Source of the DNA: an uncultured Clostridia bacterium
Lineage (GTDB): Bacteria; Bacillota; Clostridia; Christensenellales; Borkfalkiaceae
Assembly: GCA_958419945.1 (NCBI GenBank)
Contig: CATZIC010000017.1
Coordinates: 1 to 35,199, forward strand
Direction of reading: 5' to 3'
DNA length: 35,199 nucleotides
This document shows, one piece after another, positions 24,129 to 31,602 of the stretch. Positions within the stretch are counted from its first letter, which is position 1, and each line of letters opens with the position of its first letter. Made by a program: the position numbers and the translations under genes. The notes beneath the pieces were generated by a model. That model made no database searches, was not told the DNA's origin, and was given only the letters and a program-made list of their open reading frames with translations.

Positions 24129-25538
24129 TCATTTTATGAAAAGATTAATATCTTTAAAGGTTACTTTGTTGGAGTGAGAATAAATGCCCCACTCACCTTC
24201 TTTTACGTCGAACATTCTGCCGCTCATAGCAACTTCGTCGTTAATGTAAACCTCCAAAACCGAGCCTTGGAAAATTATGGTCATTTTGTTTTCCTTTTTG
24301 GGAACAAAATATCTTTCCACGTCCGCCATGAAATGAAGGTTGCCGTCCTTTCTCGGTTGCTTGTCCATAGCAAGACGGTTGTGCTTGGGTTCGATCTTGA
24401 CTAAATAATGCCTGTCAAGATGGTCGGCGCTTCTTAAAATAACACCGAAATCCCCACGCTCGTCTTCCGTGTAGAAGTTTAGCTCGATTTTGCCGTTTTC
24501 AGGCATCATATCGAACATCTGAATGTTTTTATATTCGCCGCCGAACGCATAGCCGTTTTCAAGACTTTCTACGTCGCCCATCTTAAAGGTTTCTTTATAA
24601 GAAGCCTTTTTGGAATATTCCGCCTTTACTTCGTCAACGCATTTTACTCTTAGGGTGCCGTCCTCGTTTTGAATGATTTCGTGCGGAATAATATTTCCGC
24701 CCCATTGCCACCAGTCGTCATCCCTTTCGTGGTCTTTAATGCAGTTCCAGCCGAACATTATACGGCGCTTGCCGTCAGTCGTCGATTTTGCCGCATAAAA
24801 GGCGTGGCCGTCGAAATCGTCAACCTTGGGCGTTATCCACGGTCCGTTAGGAGACTTTGCCATGCGGTATTTTGTAAGTATCTTGTCGGTGAATTCACTG
24901 AACACAAGATACCACCAATCCCCCATTTTAAATAGGTCGGGGCATTCGTGGGTAAAGTATGCGTGCGGCGCATAAAAATCTTCTTTACTTAGTTCCCAAT
25001 CGTATCCGTTTTGGGAATACGCTACGAGCGTAACCCCTTTATAAGCGGTCGGGTCGTTATTTTTGTGCCTTGCCGCGATCAGCATGCAATATAAATTTTT
25101 GTCGGGATCGAAATATACGAAAGGATCTCTGAAATCGTGCATTTCAAGATAAGACGGCGCTTCGAAAACGAAGTCCTTATCCTTTTCCCAGTGGATCAAA
25201 TCATCGCTTGTTGCACGTAAAATCTTTTGTTCGGGAAATCCTTGACGTCTTAAATGCGGATTGTGTCCGGTGTAATAAATTACAAACTTGCCGTTAATTT
25301 CCGTACAGCTGCCTGTAAAAACGTAAAGGTCTTGCTCCTCTTCCGTGCCTCTTAAAAGAACGGGACCGTGGTCCACGTAGTTTACCAAATCCTTCGTGGT
25401 TAAAAGACACCACGGACAACCCTCTCCGCAATTATCCCAGTCTCTGTAATCCCGAAGATAGAAAAGCTTAAATTCACCGTCGTGATAAAACGGAATAACG
25501 TCTGCGCAAACCGCTTTACCTGGCGCTCTGTAAAACAT
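24129..25538 (-). CDS. GH32 family hydrolase, cytoplasmic, first gene of the fructan operon
   Basis: A 469-residue GH32 protein without signal peptide. The start at 25538 (MFYRAPGK) is chosen because GGAGG sits 5 nt upstream; an in-frame ATG at 25619 lacks a good site and adds an unrelated 27-residue leader. Candidate catalytic residues are D13 in ADVIPFY, R137-D138-P139, and E198 in HECPD. VFTGSC and WGGNIIPHEIIQNEDG are typical of this GH32 subgroup, which lacks the classical NDPNG. The C-terminal beta-sandwich ends with EVYINDEVAMSG. As the first gene behind the operators, it probably degrades imported fructo-oligosaccharides. Exact linkage specificity cannot be read. Confidence 0.9.
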   Translation of the reverse strand: MFYRAPGKAVCADVIPFYHDGEFKLFYLRDYRDWDNCGEGCPWCLLTTKDLVNYVDHGPVLLRGTEEEQDLYVFTGSCTEINGKFVIYYTGHNPHLRRQGFPEQKILRATSDDLIHWEKDKDFVFEAPSYLEMHDFRDPFVYFDPDKNLYCMLIAARHKNNDPTAYKGVTLVAYSQNGYDWELSKEDFYAPHAYFTHECPDLFKMGDWWYLVFSEFTDKILTKYRMAKSPNGPWITPKVDDFDGHAFYAAKSTTDGKRRIMFGWNCIKDHERDDDWWQWGGNIIPHEIIQNEDGTLRVKCVDEVKAEYSKKASYKETFKMGDVESLENGYAFGGEYKNIQMFDMMPENGKIELNFYTEDERGDFGVILRSADHLDRHYLVKIEPKHNRLAMDKQPRKDGNLHFMADVERYFVPKKENKMTIIFQGSVLEVYINDEVAMSGRMFDVKEGEWGIYSHSNKVTFKDINLFIK

Positions 25539-25643
25539 AGAAACCTCCATTAGTATGTCTTTGTAATCGTAATATTTTTTGGTCGGCGTCATTTTTGAAA
25601 TCAAAAATATTAATTTCAATTTCAGTATGCCGCATTTTCTTAA

Positions 25644-25657
25644 TGTAATCGTTTACA
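25644..25657. promoter_or_regulatory. LacI-family operator O1
   Basis: TGTAATCGTTTACA, a near-perfect 14-bp palindrome centred on CG as in LacI/GalR-type operators, 106 bp upstream of the first GH32 start. Confidence 0.88.
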
Positions 25658-25725
25658 TTTTTCAAAAAATAATAAAAAGAATTTTTTCTGACGGATTACC
25701 GCCAAAATTCCTTTCGTTGTCCTTG

Positions 25726-25739
25726 TGTAATCGTTTACA
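25726..25739. promoter_or_regulatory. LacI-family operator O2
   Basis: TGTAATCGTTTACA, identical in its 14 bp to O1 and 82 bp from it, close to eight helical turns, so a looped repressor complex is possible. Confidence 0.88.
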
Positions 25740-25811
25740 TCATAGAAAAAAATAATAAAAGGAAATGTTTTGCGAACTTTGACGCCGTCAAAATCCCTTT
25801 TGTCATCTGAA

Positions 25812-25825
25812 TGTAATCGTTTACA
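25812..25825. promoter_or_regulatory. LacI-family operator O3
   Basis: TGTAATCGTTTACA, identical in its 14 bp to O1 and O2 and 86 bp from O2. It is the copy nearest the divergent lacI-type gene. Confidence 0.88.
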
Positions 25826-26033
25826 TTTTTTGCCAAAAAAATATATGAAGCAGCAAAGATCTAAAATCCTTACTACTACCTTACAAGCCAAGAATAACAC
25901 ACAAAACCGCCTTTGTCAATACCTTTTTTAAAAAAAATTACTAAAAAAATTTTTGCAGGGATTACCGAATTCGGCATATTTTCAGTAAAATTCGGAAAAT
26001 TTTTCAGTAATTATGCCTTTTTTTAACCTACGC

Positions 26034-26078
26034 TTGATTTTTTCATTTTGTTTTGTTATAATTTGAAAAAGGTGAAAT
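26034..26078 (+). promoter_or_regulatory. Promoter and RBS of the LacI-family gene
   Basis: TTGATT (26034-26039), a 17-bp spacer, and TG-T-TATAAT (26057-26062), an almost perfect sigma-A promoter with an extended -10. AAAGGTG precedes the ATG at 26079. No copy of the TGTAATCGTTTACA operator overlaps it. Confidence 0.85.
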
Positions 26079-27041
26079 ATGATTACGATAAAAGACGTCG
26101 CAAAAAAAGCCGGAGTGTCAACGGCAACAGCCTCTCGGGCATTACATAATATAGGTCATATTAAGGACGAAACCCTTAAAAAGGTACTTCTCGCAGCAAA
26201 GGAACTTGGCTTTGTAGCCAACGCAACTGCGCAATCTTTGAAAAGCACCGCCCTTGACGCAATCGGAATAATAGTTTCGGATATCAGAAACGAATATTAT
26301 TGGAAAATTGTCGCCAAGCTTCAAAACGTTTTAAAAAAGCAAAACAAACAGATCGTTTTGGCTTTCAGCGCGGAAAACCCTGCGGAGGAAGAGGCCAATT
26401 TCAGGTATTTGATCGCCTGCCGTGTTTCGGTAATTATCTTTACCCCCGCAAGCAACACTAACCAAGAAATTATTGACGTTGCCATTAAAAACGGAATCAG
26501 AGTTTTACAACTTTATCGTGACGTTTACCCCGATTTAAGTTCCATTATAAACGACGACGAGGACGGCTGCTATCAGGCAACGAGGTTTTTGATTGAAAAT
26601 CAATGCAAAAAATTGCTGCTTGTCGATGTTGAATACGATTATCTTAAGTTTGAGGACGTCTTGCCCTGTCGTAGCACCGGATTTTTGAAAGCCTTAAAAA
26701 CCTCCCCCGACGTTGAACAAATTATCGTCAAACATAAATTTACAAAGGATAAAGACCTTGAAATCGTTAATCAAATTCACTCATATCAGCCTGACGGAAT
26801 AATTGCAGGAACAAACATTTCCTGCATGATCGTAATGGATTATTTCATGAAAAATAACAAGCACGTAAACTTTGTTTCCTTCGACGATAATAAATGGCTT
26901 AATATCAATTCCATTAGCGCAATTCAGCAAAATAACGATATTTTGATTGATTCAATCGTCGATTACGTTACAAGCCCCGCACAAACTATATCAAAAATAA
27001 AAATCCCCTGCACACTTATCAAAAGACAGGTGTCTATTTAA
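26079..27041 (+). CDS. LacI/GalR-family transcriptional regulator of the fructan locus
   Basis: A 320-residue LacI-family regulator. The N-terminal helix-turn-helix is clear (TIKDVAKKAGVSTATASRAL, residues 3-22), followed by the hinge helix AQSLKS (about 50-57) and a periplasmic-binding-protein-like effector domain (IGIIVSDIRNEYYW, LLLVDVEYD, PDGIIAGTN, VNFVSFDDNKW). It is divergent from the GH32 operon, and the gap holds three LacI-type palindromes, so it very probably represses that operon until a fructan-derived sugar binds. Slightly short for the family (usually 330-345), but both ends look intact. Confidence 0.93.
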   Translation: MITIKDVAKKAGVSTATASRALHNIGHIKDETLKKVLLAAKELGFVANATAQSLKSTALDAIGIIVSDIRNEYYWKIVAKLQNVLKKQNKQIVLAFSAENPAEEEANFRYLIACRVSVIIFTPASNTNQEIIDVAIKNGIRVLQLYRDVYPDLSSIINDDEDGCYQATRFLIENQCKKLLLVDVEYDYLKFEDVLPCRSTGFLKALKTSPDVEQIIVKHKFTKDKDLEIVNQIHSYQPDGIIAGTNISCMIVMDYFMKNNKHVNFVSFDDNKWLNINSISAIQQNNDILIDSIVDYVTSPAQTISKIKIPCTLIKRQVSI

Positions 27042-27055
27042 TTTAAGGGTTTAGA

Positions 27056-27178
27056 ATGATTTTTGGAAAGAGCTTTGCGCCGATATGCGCTCCATTCCAT
27101 ACTTATATAATAGCTCCGACCAAACTGTAATAAAAATACCCTTGTACCCAAGTCAAAACACAGGTATCGATTTAAAAT
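27056..27178 (+). pseudogene. Possible gene remnant resembling a duplicated lacI 3' end
   Basis: The last 47 bp or so (about 27131-27177) resemble the 3' end of the lacI-type gene (AAAATxCCCxTGxAC, then ACAGGTxTCxATTTAA). An open frame of about 40 codons without a good start runs through 27056-27178 and ends KIPLYPSQNTGIDLK, compared with KIPCTLIKRQVSI in the intact gene. It could be the debris of a second regulator copy or a local duplication. Evidence is thin. Confidence 0.3.
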
Positions 27179-27215
27179 AATTTGTGAAGACAAAAGTATA
27201 CGCCTATAATTAAAG

Positions 27216-27255
27216 AATCCGCAGAAGCTTTCAAAAAAGCCCTTGCGGATTTTTT
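27216..27255 (+). terminator. Intrinsic terminator downstream of the LacI-family gene
   Basis: AATCCGCA (27216-27223) pairs with TGCGGATT (27244-27251), and a T-run follows. It lies about 175 bp beyond the regulator stop. Confidence 0.75.
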
Positions 27256-27285
27256 CAACTCTAAATACGGCATTAGCCATTCATA

Positions 27286-27522
27286 CGTCATTGCGTGGAG
27301 CTTTAGCTCCGTAGCAATCCAGACACACAGACTGAAAAACCGTCTAAAGTCCGCCTATAATCCCATTATCGCATAAAAACGGCACCCTATGACTAGCAAA
27401 CCCCACTTAACCCCACAATGGCTACAAACCTACCGTTTCCCACCTGCTCCATAAACAATCAAACATGCCGTTTGTCCCCTTCGTCATTGCGAGGAGCGGA
27501 AGCTCCGTGGCAATCCAGACAC
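27286..27522. repeat. Repeat block: A element, E element, F element copy 1, A element
   Basis: A element 27286-27322 (inner stem GGAGC/GCTCC in place of GGCGC/GCGCC), E element 27345-27379, F element about 27371-27473 (starting ACGGCACC and ending ATGCCGT), then an A element at 27481-27521. F copy 1 aligns with copy 2 at 27841-27941 over about 100 bp with few differences. Confidence 0.8.
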
Positions 27523-27544
27523 CAAAGTTAATTATAAGTTCCTT

Positions 27545-27728
27545 TCGTCATTGCGAGGAGCGGAAGCTCCGTGGCAATCCAGACACCCAAGCCAATTACA
27601 TTCTCAATACATATATTATATCGCAACCAATTCATAGCGTCAGCCTGCTCCTTTGTGTAAAGGGAGCTGGCACGCAGTGCCTGAGGGATTGTCCGAACGC
27701 TAGCGAACTTCAATAATTATTTTAAATC
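27545..27728. repeat. Composite A-B repeat, third copy
   Basis: It has the same order as the duplicated unit at 1-420: an A element, the spacer containing AGCCAATTA, CTCAA, ACATAT and ATCGCAAC, then a B element with hairpins GCTCC..GGGAGC, GGCAC-GCA-GTGCC and CGCTAGCG. The stem sequences differ from copies 1 and 2 but still pair. Confidence 0.8.
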
Positions 27729-27732
27729 CACA

Positions 27733-27813
27733 ATGCTGCGAAATTGTGATTCATTCTTCATTAGCGTAGCGGCTTCATTCTTCACTAGCGTAGCGTCTTC
27801 ATTTGCCGCAGGC
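27733..27813. repeat. G array: short hairpins spaced by TTCATT
   Basis: Units of the form TTCATT plus a small palindrome (TTAGCGTAGCGG, CTAGCGTAGCG, TTGCCGCAGGCAA) repeat in tandem. The inverted counterpart is at 34341-34432. Confidence 0.65.
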
Positions 27814-27990
27814 AAAAAGTCCCGCTATAAGCCCATTATCGCATAAAAACGGCACCCTATGACTAGCAAACCCCACTTACCCCCACAATGCTACAAACCT
27901 TTCGTTTCCCACCCACTCCATAATCTTTTAAAGGTGCCGTTTATATTTTGTACGGTGCCTTTAAAAGTATATAGGGCGGGTGGGATAAAC
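27814..27990. repeat. E element, F element copy 2 and 36-bp imperfect hairpin
   Basis: The E element (27814-27849) overlaps F copy 2 (27841-27941). The right part of F forms an imperfect hairpin of about 36 bp: 27904-27939 pairs with 27953-27990 around a 13-nt AT-rich loop. A further GTACGGTGCC/GGCACCGTAC inverted pair (about 27951-27960 and 28035-28045) encloses the right side. Confidence 0.75.
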
Positions 27991-28125
27991 AGGTCGGTAT
28001 TATCCGTTAGTGAAGGTGGGCTACAAAAGAATATCGGCACCGTACATAATTTGCCGCAGACAAAATATAACAGCCTTCGGCATCGCCGAAGGCTGCAAAT
28101 TTTAATAATTACTTTTAAATCCGCA

Positions 28126-28240
28126 ATACGCCGCAGGCGTATTTCATACGGCACTATCCGTATTTCATGACGTAGCCATTTATATCGCCCATGCGATATT
28201 TCATTTCATTGTGCCTTTGGCTTCTACCGAGGGCACAATA
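28126..28240. repeat. G array: hairpins spaced by ATTTCAT next to the Rrf2 gene
   Basis: In order: ATACGCC-GCA-GGCGTAT, ATTTCAT, ACGG..CCGT, ATTTCAT, a GACGTAGCC segment, ATCGC..GCGAT, ATTTCAT, and a 13-bp stem ATTGTGCC..GGGCACAAT at about 28209-28237. The last hairpin lies just after the Rrf2 stop and may help end transcription, though no T-run follows it on the minus strand. Confidence 0.65.
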
Positions 28241-28243
28241 TTG

Positions 28244-28639
28244 CTATATCAAATCTGCTAAGGTTTTGCCGTCGACGTAATTATTTATAACTTCGTCAAG
28301 GCCCGCCCAAAAGGCGTGCGTGGCGCAGCCGTCCATTCTTTGACAAGACCCGCCTTCCGTTAAACATTCTAGCGGAGCCAAATCCCCCTCCGTCGCACGC
28401 AGAATATCCCCCACAACGTAATCTTCGGGTGCTTTTGCAAGTTTATATCCGCCTACGTTTCCACGTGTAGTTATAACCATTCCGCTTTTTGAAAGCATAG
28501 TCATAATTTGCTCCAAATACTTTTTGGATATATTTTGCCTTTCCGCAATATCTTTTACGGAAACCGTGCCGCCGCAGCTGTTTACGGCAATATCTATCAT
28601 TACCCTTAAAGCGTATCTTCCTTTTGTGGAAATCTTCAT
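28244..28639 (-). CDS. Rrf2-family transcriptional regulator, probable Fe-S sensor
   Basis: A 131-residue winged-helix regulator of the Rrf2 family (IscR/NsrR/CymR relatives). MKISTKGRYALRVM is the family's N-terminal signature. The recognition region SVKDIAERQNISKKYLEQIM and wing (GGYKLAK) follow. Three cysteines, C92, C99 and C105, stand where IscR holds its cluster ligands, so [2Fe-2S] sensing is likely, unlike CymR. A sigma-A promoter lies about 45 bp upstream. No isc/suf genes are adjacent in the window, so its targets are unknown. Confidence 0.92.
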   Translation of the reverse strand: MKISTKGRYALRVMIDIAVNSCGGTVSVKDIAERQNISKKYLEQIMTMLSKSGMVITTRGNVGGYKLAKAPEDYVVGDILRATEGDLAPLECLTEGGSCQRMDGCATHAFWAGLDEVINNYVDGKTLADLI

Positions 28640-28682
28640 AATCCCCTCTCAAATAAAATCCAATAGATGTAAATCCAACTAT

Positions 28683-28711
28683 ATTATATACCATAACGAT
28701 TAAAAAATCAA
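28683..28711 (-). promoter_or_regulatory. Promoter of the Rrf2 gene
   Basis: Minus strand TTGATT (28706-28711), a 17-bp spacer, TATAAT (28683-28688). Confidence 0.8.
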
Positions 28712-28759
28712 CCGATAGCCGCAACTATCACAAATATGCCGACGCACGAAAAAAGCGGT

Positions 28760-28792
28760 AAAAGTCCGCCTATAAGCCCATTATCTCCACTT
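28760..28792 (+). repeat. E element between Rrf2 promoter and GltS gene end
   Basis: AAAAGTCCGCCTATAAGCCC then ATTATCTCCAC. A fragment of an A element (CATTGCGAACGAAG) follows at 28833-28846 and runs up to the GltS stop codon. Confidence 0.7.
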
Positions 28793-28846
28793 TTCCCTTG
28801 GTTCCTTATATAGGCCGGCATCACCATTCTGTCATTGCGAACGAAG

Positions 28847-30292
28847 TTATTCTGTTTTTTGTTTTGGGCTTCTACGCTTGAAGATAAAGGAACGGAACAA
28901 GATCACATTGAGCACTATAAACATCAGTGCAAGGATAAGTAGCGTAAGATACGGCCTTTCGGCGGCGAACGGTGCAAGCAGCATCAGCGGGAAGCCGAAG
29001 CAAATTGCAGGCAGGTTCTGATACACTAAGTTGGAAGCCGCCGGCGTTTTATAGTCGGGGTCTATTTCGTGCAAAAGAATCATACCGGTTGAAGCGGTGC
29101 CGGTAAGCATTCCGTACATAACCAAAAACTGTTCGTCTGTGTAGTTTGGGAACAGTTTGTTACACACGAATTTACTGTAAAAATAGGTGCTTACTGTTCC
29201 GATAACGCCAAGTATCAAAAGAATGTACCAATAATCGGCAAGAAGCTGCAGTTCGATAGCGGCAAAGCCTGCGACAACCATAAGGTCGAAAGCAAAGCCG
29301 GTTATTCTTGCCATTAAAAAGTTGTTGACGTACTCTCTTTTAACCACGTTTTTCTTTTTGAAGAATTTTAAAACAGCCTTCAAAAGTACCGCGATAAGCA
29401 CGCCGAATAAGAAGTTAAAGCCGTAAATTGTTTCCTTCATGGAAGGAATAAGTGCAGAAAGCCCCCACATTAAAAGGTTGGCAACTGCGTAACAACCGAG
29501 AACCAAAGCAAATTGTACGGAAAGTTTGTCCATACTTTCGGTAAGCGGAACTTCGTCCTCTTTCATTACTTCGTTAAGATAAACGGCGCGAGACTTTTCG
29601 GCCTCTTTTATTCTGCCCTTTTTGCGCATTCCGTGAAGATAGATAACGCCGCCGATACTTGAACTTAAAAAGCCGAGTGCAGCAACCGTCAAACCGAAGT
29701 TTGCACCGCCTACAAAGCCTTTGCTTTCGTAGATAGTACCCCAGTTAAGGGCTTGACCCGTGCCCTGTCCGTAGCCGAAGGGAAGAAGCAGACCCGATGC
29801 GGGGAAAAGATTCGGTAAAACCGTAACAGAAAGAAGTGCGGTAAGACCTAAGCCGAGTACGCCCTGTATAAGATAACCGCTAACGGTATGTACGCCGCAG
29901 TTAAAAATATCCCTTGCACGCTCCTTTGTGGAGCCGCCCTTGCCGACCTGCTTTAAAGTTGACGCAATAAAGCCGATGGCAAGACAATGATAGGTAATTA
30001 CGTAAAGGCATTTAAGGCCGTTTCCGCCGAAATACGCCAAATCGAAAAGGTTTTTATAATTGCCGCTTTCGTCCTTTCCCACAATCATGGTGTAGCAAAA
30101 TGATACGACCAAAAGTATAAGTCCGCCGAGAACAGAAGTAGGAATAAGAGATTTTTTGAAGAAGCCGATCTTTGTTTTTAAAAGGTTTGCAAGAATCAAA
30201 CTGAGAAGCAAAATCGCAAGTATGTTAATAAAGCCCCAAGCGCTAAAGTCCCAAAAATTCCCGACTTGTTCTTGGCTTGCTAGTAGATTCAT
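28847..30292 (-). CDS. gltS: Sodium/glutamate symporter, GltS family
   Basis: A 481-residue polytopic membrane protein. Family motifs include the glycine-rich FGYGQGTGQALNWG segment (the first re-entrant loop) followed by GGANFGLTVAALGF, and in the second half LTGTASTGMILL. A hydrophilic central loop separates two sets of about five helices, as expected. The start at 30292 (MNLLAS) is chosen because AAGGAGG is optimally placed; an in-frame upstream ATG at 30364 lies inside the acyltransferase gene. The first 50 bp overlap the acyltransferase 3' end in another frame, so the two genes are probably cotranscribed. Substrate could be glutamate or a related anion. Confidence 0.9.
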   Translation of the reverse strand: MNLLASQEQVGNFWDFSAWGFINILAILLLSLILANLLKTKIGFFKKSLIPTSVLGGLILLVVSFCYTMIVGKDESGNYKNLFDLAYFGGNGLKCLYVITYHCLAIGFIASTLKQVGKGGSTKERARDIFNCGVHTVSGYLIQGVLGLGLTALLSVTVLPNLFPASGLLLPFGYGQGTGQALNWGTIYESKGFVGGANFGLTVAALGFLSSSIGGVIYLHGMRKKGRIKEAEKSRAVYLNEVMKEDEVPLTESMDKLSVQFALVLGCYAVANLLMWGLSALIPSMKETIYGFNFLFGVLIAVLLKAVLKFFKKKNVVKREYVNNFLMARITGFAFDLMVVAGFAAIELQLLADYWYILLILGVIGTVSTYFYSKFVCNKLFPNYTDEQFLVMYGMLTGTASTGMILLHEIDPDYKTPAASNLVYQNLPAICFGFPLMLLAPFAAERPYLTLLILALMFIVLNVILFRSFIFKRRSPKQKTE

Positions 30293-31484
30293 ATTTGCCT
30301 CCTTCAAGATTGTTTTTATAGTGATAGAAAACGTTGACGAATGAAACCACGTTAAACCTTTCATGACTTCTTATCTGGTAAATTTCCTGCTTGTAGAAAA
30401 TAATCAGCACGTTTTCATTCTGAGCGGTTACCGCCAAAATATCGTCAAAGTCAAAAACAGTTTTTTCCGTACCGCAAATTTCGTAACGATTGCCAAATAG
30501 GGAAATTTGGGCGTCTTTATATACGATAACCGGCTTTTTATAGTGGTCGGTTTTTACAAGGTTGCCGTGATCTTCATAGATAGGACGGTCAAAATACGGC
30601 GTTAAATCGAGGTTTGAAATAAAGTCCCGTTGATAGTCGTACCAATCGCACATGCGGGAAAACGGGAAACTTCCGTTTACCGGGGAAAGTTTCATATACT
30701 CGTCGTACTTAACTTCCTTTCCGCATTTTAAGCATTTTACCTTGTCGCCTTTAGAATAAAACTTGGTAATTCCGCAGTCGGGGCAGACGTACATTGACCT
30801 TTCAATGAATTCCGCACTGCGTTTTGATTTATAGGTGCGCAGAGATTTAGAATCGTAATCGTTGTGATAAATTGCCTCTTTTATCATTTCGTAGCATTCT
30901 TCGTCTGTATAGTCCTTGTACTCATCATACTCGATAATCTTTTTTACGGAAATACTGATTTCACCCTTTCTTACGTTTGAAGAAAAGCGTGGAATTACGC
31001 CGAAACCGCCGTCTATAGTCAAAACCATTACGGGAAGTTTCAAAACCTTTACAAGCCCGCCTATTGCGGATTTAAGAGATTCGGTTTTGCCGGAATAGGT
31101 TCTGTTGCCTTCAGGAAAAATGGCAATGGTTCCCCCTTCCTTTTTGACGCGCAGCATGGTCATTACCGCTTTTACGTCGGTATTGTTCTTTTTAATGGGA
31201 ATTGGCGCAACCAAAAAATGAAGGAGTTTTGACAAAAAGCCTTTTTGGTATAAATCCTCGGACGCAACGTAATAAACGGTGCGACGAAGTAGCAGGCTTA
31301 CGAAAAATTGGTCGAATGGGGTTTGGTGGTTAGAAACAACCAAATACTGCCTTTTATCGATGTGCGGGCGTTTTAATTTTAAGCCCAGCCTTAATTTGTA
31401 ATACAAAAAAAACCACGGGTAAAACAGGAAAGTTACTACTTTATGTCTCTTTTTTACCCATGTGTTAGTCTTTTTTTTAGCCAT
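30243..31484 (-). CDS. PlsC-type acyltransferase with zinc-ribbon and C-terminal domain
   Basis: A 413-residue protein. The acyltransferase motifs are N52-H53-Q-T-P-F-D58 (catalytic HX4D) and F122-P-E-G-N-R-T, typical of 1-acyl-glycerol-3-phosphate acyltransferases (phosphatidate synthesis at the membrane). A basic hydrophobic stretch at 14-34 would anchor it. After about residue 230 it departs from classical PlsC (about 240 residues): a zinc ribbon (C233-x2-C236, C250-x2-C253) and a domain of about 150 residues ending in a Tyr-rich region. The last 50 bp overlap the gltS start. TAAGG precedes the ATG, and a sigma-A promoter lies about 40 bp upstream. Confidence 0.87.
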   Translation of the reverse strand: MAKKKTNTWVKKRHKVVTFLFYPWFFLYYKLRLGLKLKRPHIDKRQYLVVSNHQTPFDQFFVSLLLRRTVYYVASEDLYQKGFLSKLLHFLVAPIPIKKNNTDVKAVMTMLRVKKEGGTIAIFPEGNRTYSGKTESLKSAIGGLVKVLKLPVMVLTIDGGFGVIPRFSSNVRKGEISISVKKIIEYDEYKDYTDEECYEMIKEAIYHNDYDSKSLRTYKSKRSAEFIERSMYVCPDCGITKFYSKGDKVKCLKCGKEVKYDEYMKLSPVNGSFPFSRMCDWYDYQRDFISNLDLTPYFDRPIYEDHGNLVKTDHYKKPVIVYKDAQISLFGNRYEICGTEKTVFDFDDILAVTAQNENVLIIFYKQEIYQIRSHERFNVVSFVNVFYHYKNNLEGGKYESTSKPRTSREFLGL

Positions 31485-31516
31485 TTTTATACCTTAGATG
31501 CAATTAATACGTATAA

Positions 31517-31544
31517 ATAATATCACTAAAATACTTCGTTTCAA
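31517..31544 (-). promoter_or_regulatory. Promoter of the acyltransferase-gltS unit
   Basis: Minus strand TTGAAA (31539-31544), a 16-bp spacer, TATTAT (31517-31522). Confidence 0.65.
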
Positions 31545-31602
31545 AGCAATTTTTGTGAAAATACAATAAAATTTTGATCTTATTATATATAATAGCAGAC
31601 TA

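Larger units (their letters stand above)
25660..25825. repeat. Tandem duplication of the 84-bp control module
   Basis: Operators O1, O2 and O3 are spaced 82 and 86 bp apart. The sequences between them are related: an AAAAAATAATAAAA stretch, then a palindrome (TGACGG..CCGCCA at 25689-25704; TTTGACGCCGTCAAA at 25778-25792), then CAAAAT-CCTTT. The module therefore arose by tandem duplication. Confidence 0.8.

Noticed and set aside
4478..25538. GH43 or GH68 assignment for the hydrolases
   Set aside because: The ECP acid/base motif, RDP and the two-domain layout (propeller plus C-terminal sandwich) fit GH32 better.
25539..25619. Longer start for the first GH32 gene (27 extra residues)
   Set aside because: GGAGG is placed for the ATG at 25538, and the extra residues do not look like part of the enzyme or a signal peptide.
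27038..27280. Minus-strand open frame of 80 codons
   Set aside because: Covers the lacI terminator and the possible duplicated 3' end; no start site support and no family.
27465..28170. Several open frames of 60-103 codons on both strands
   Set aside because: Repeat sequence (A, B, F and hairpin arrays) only.
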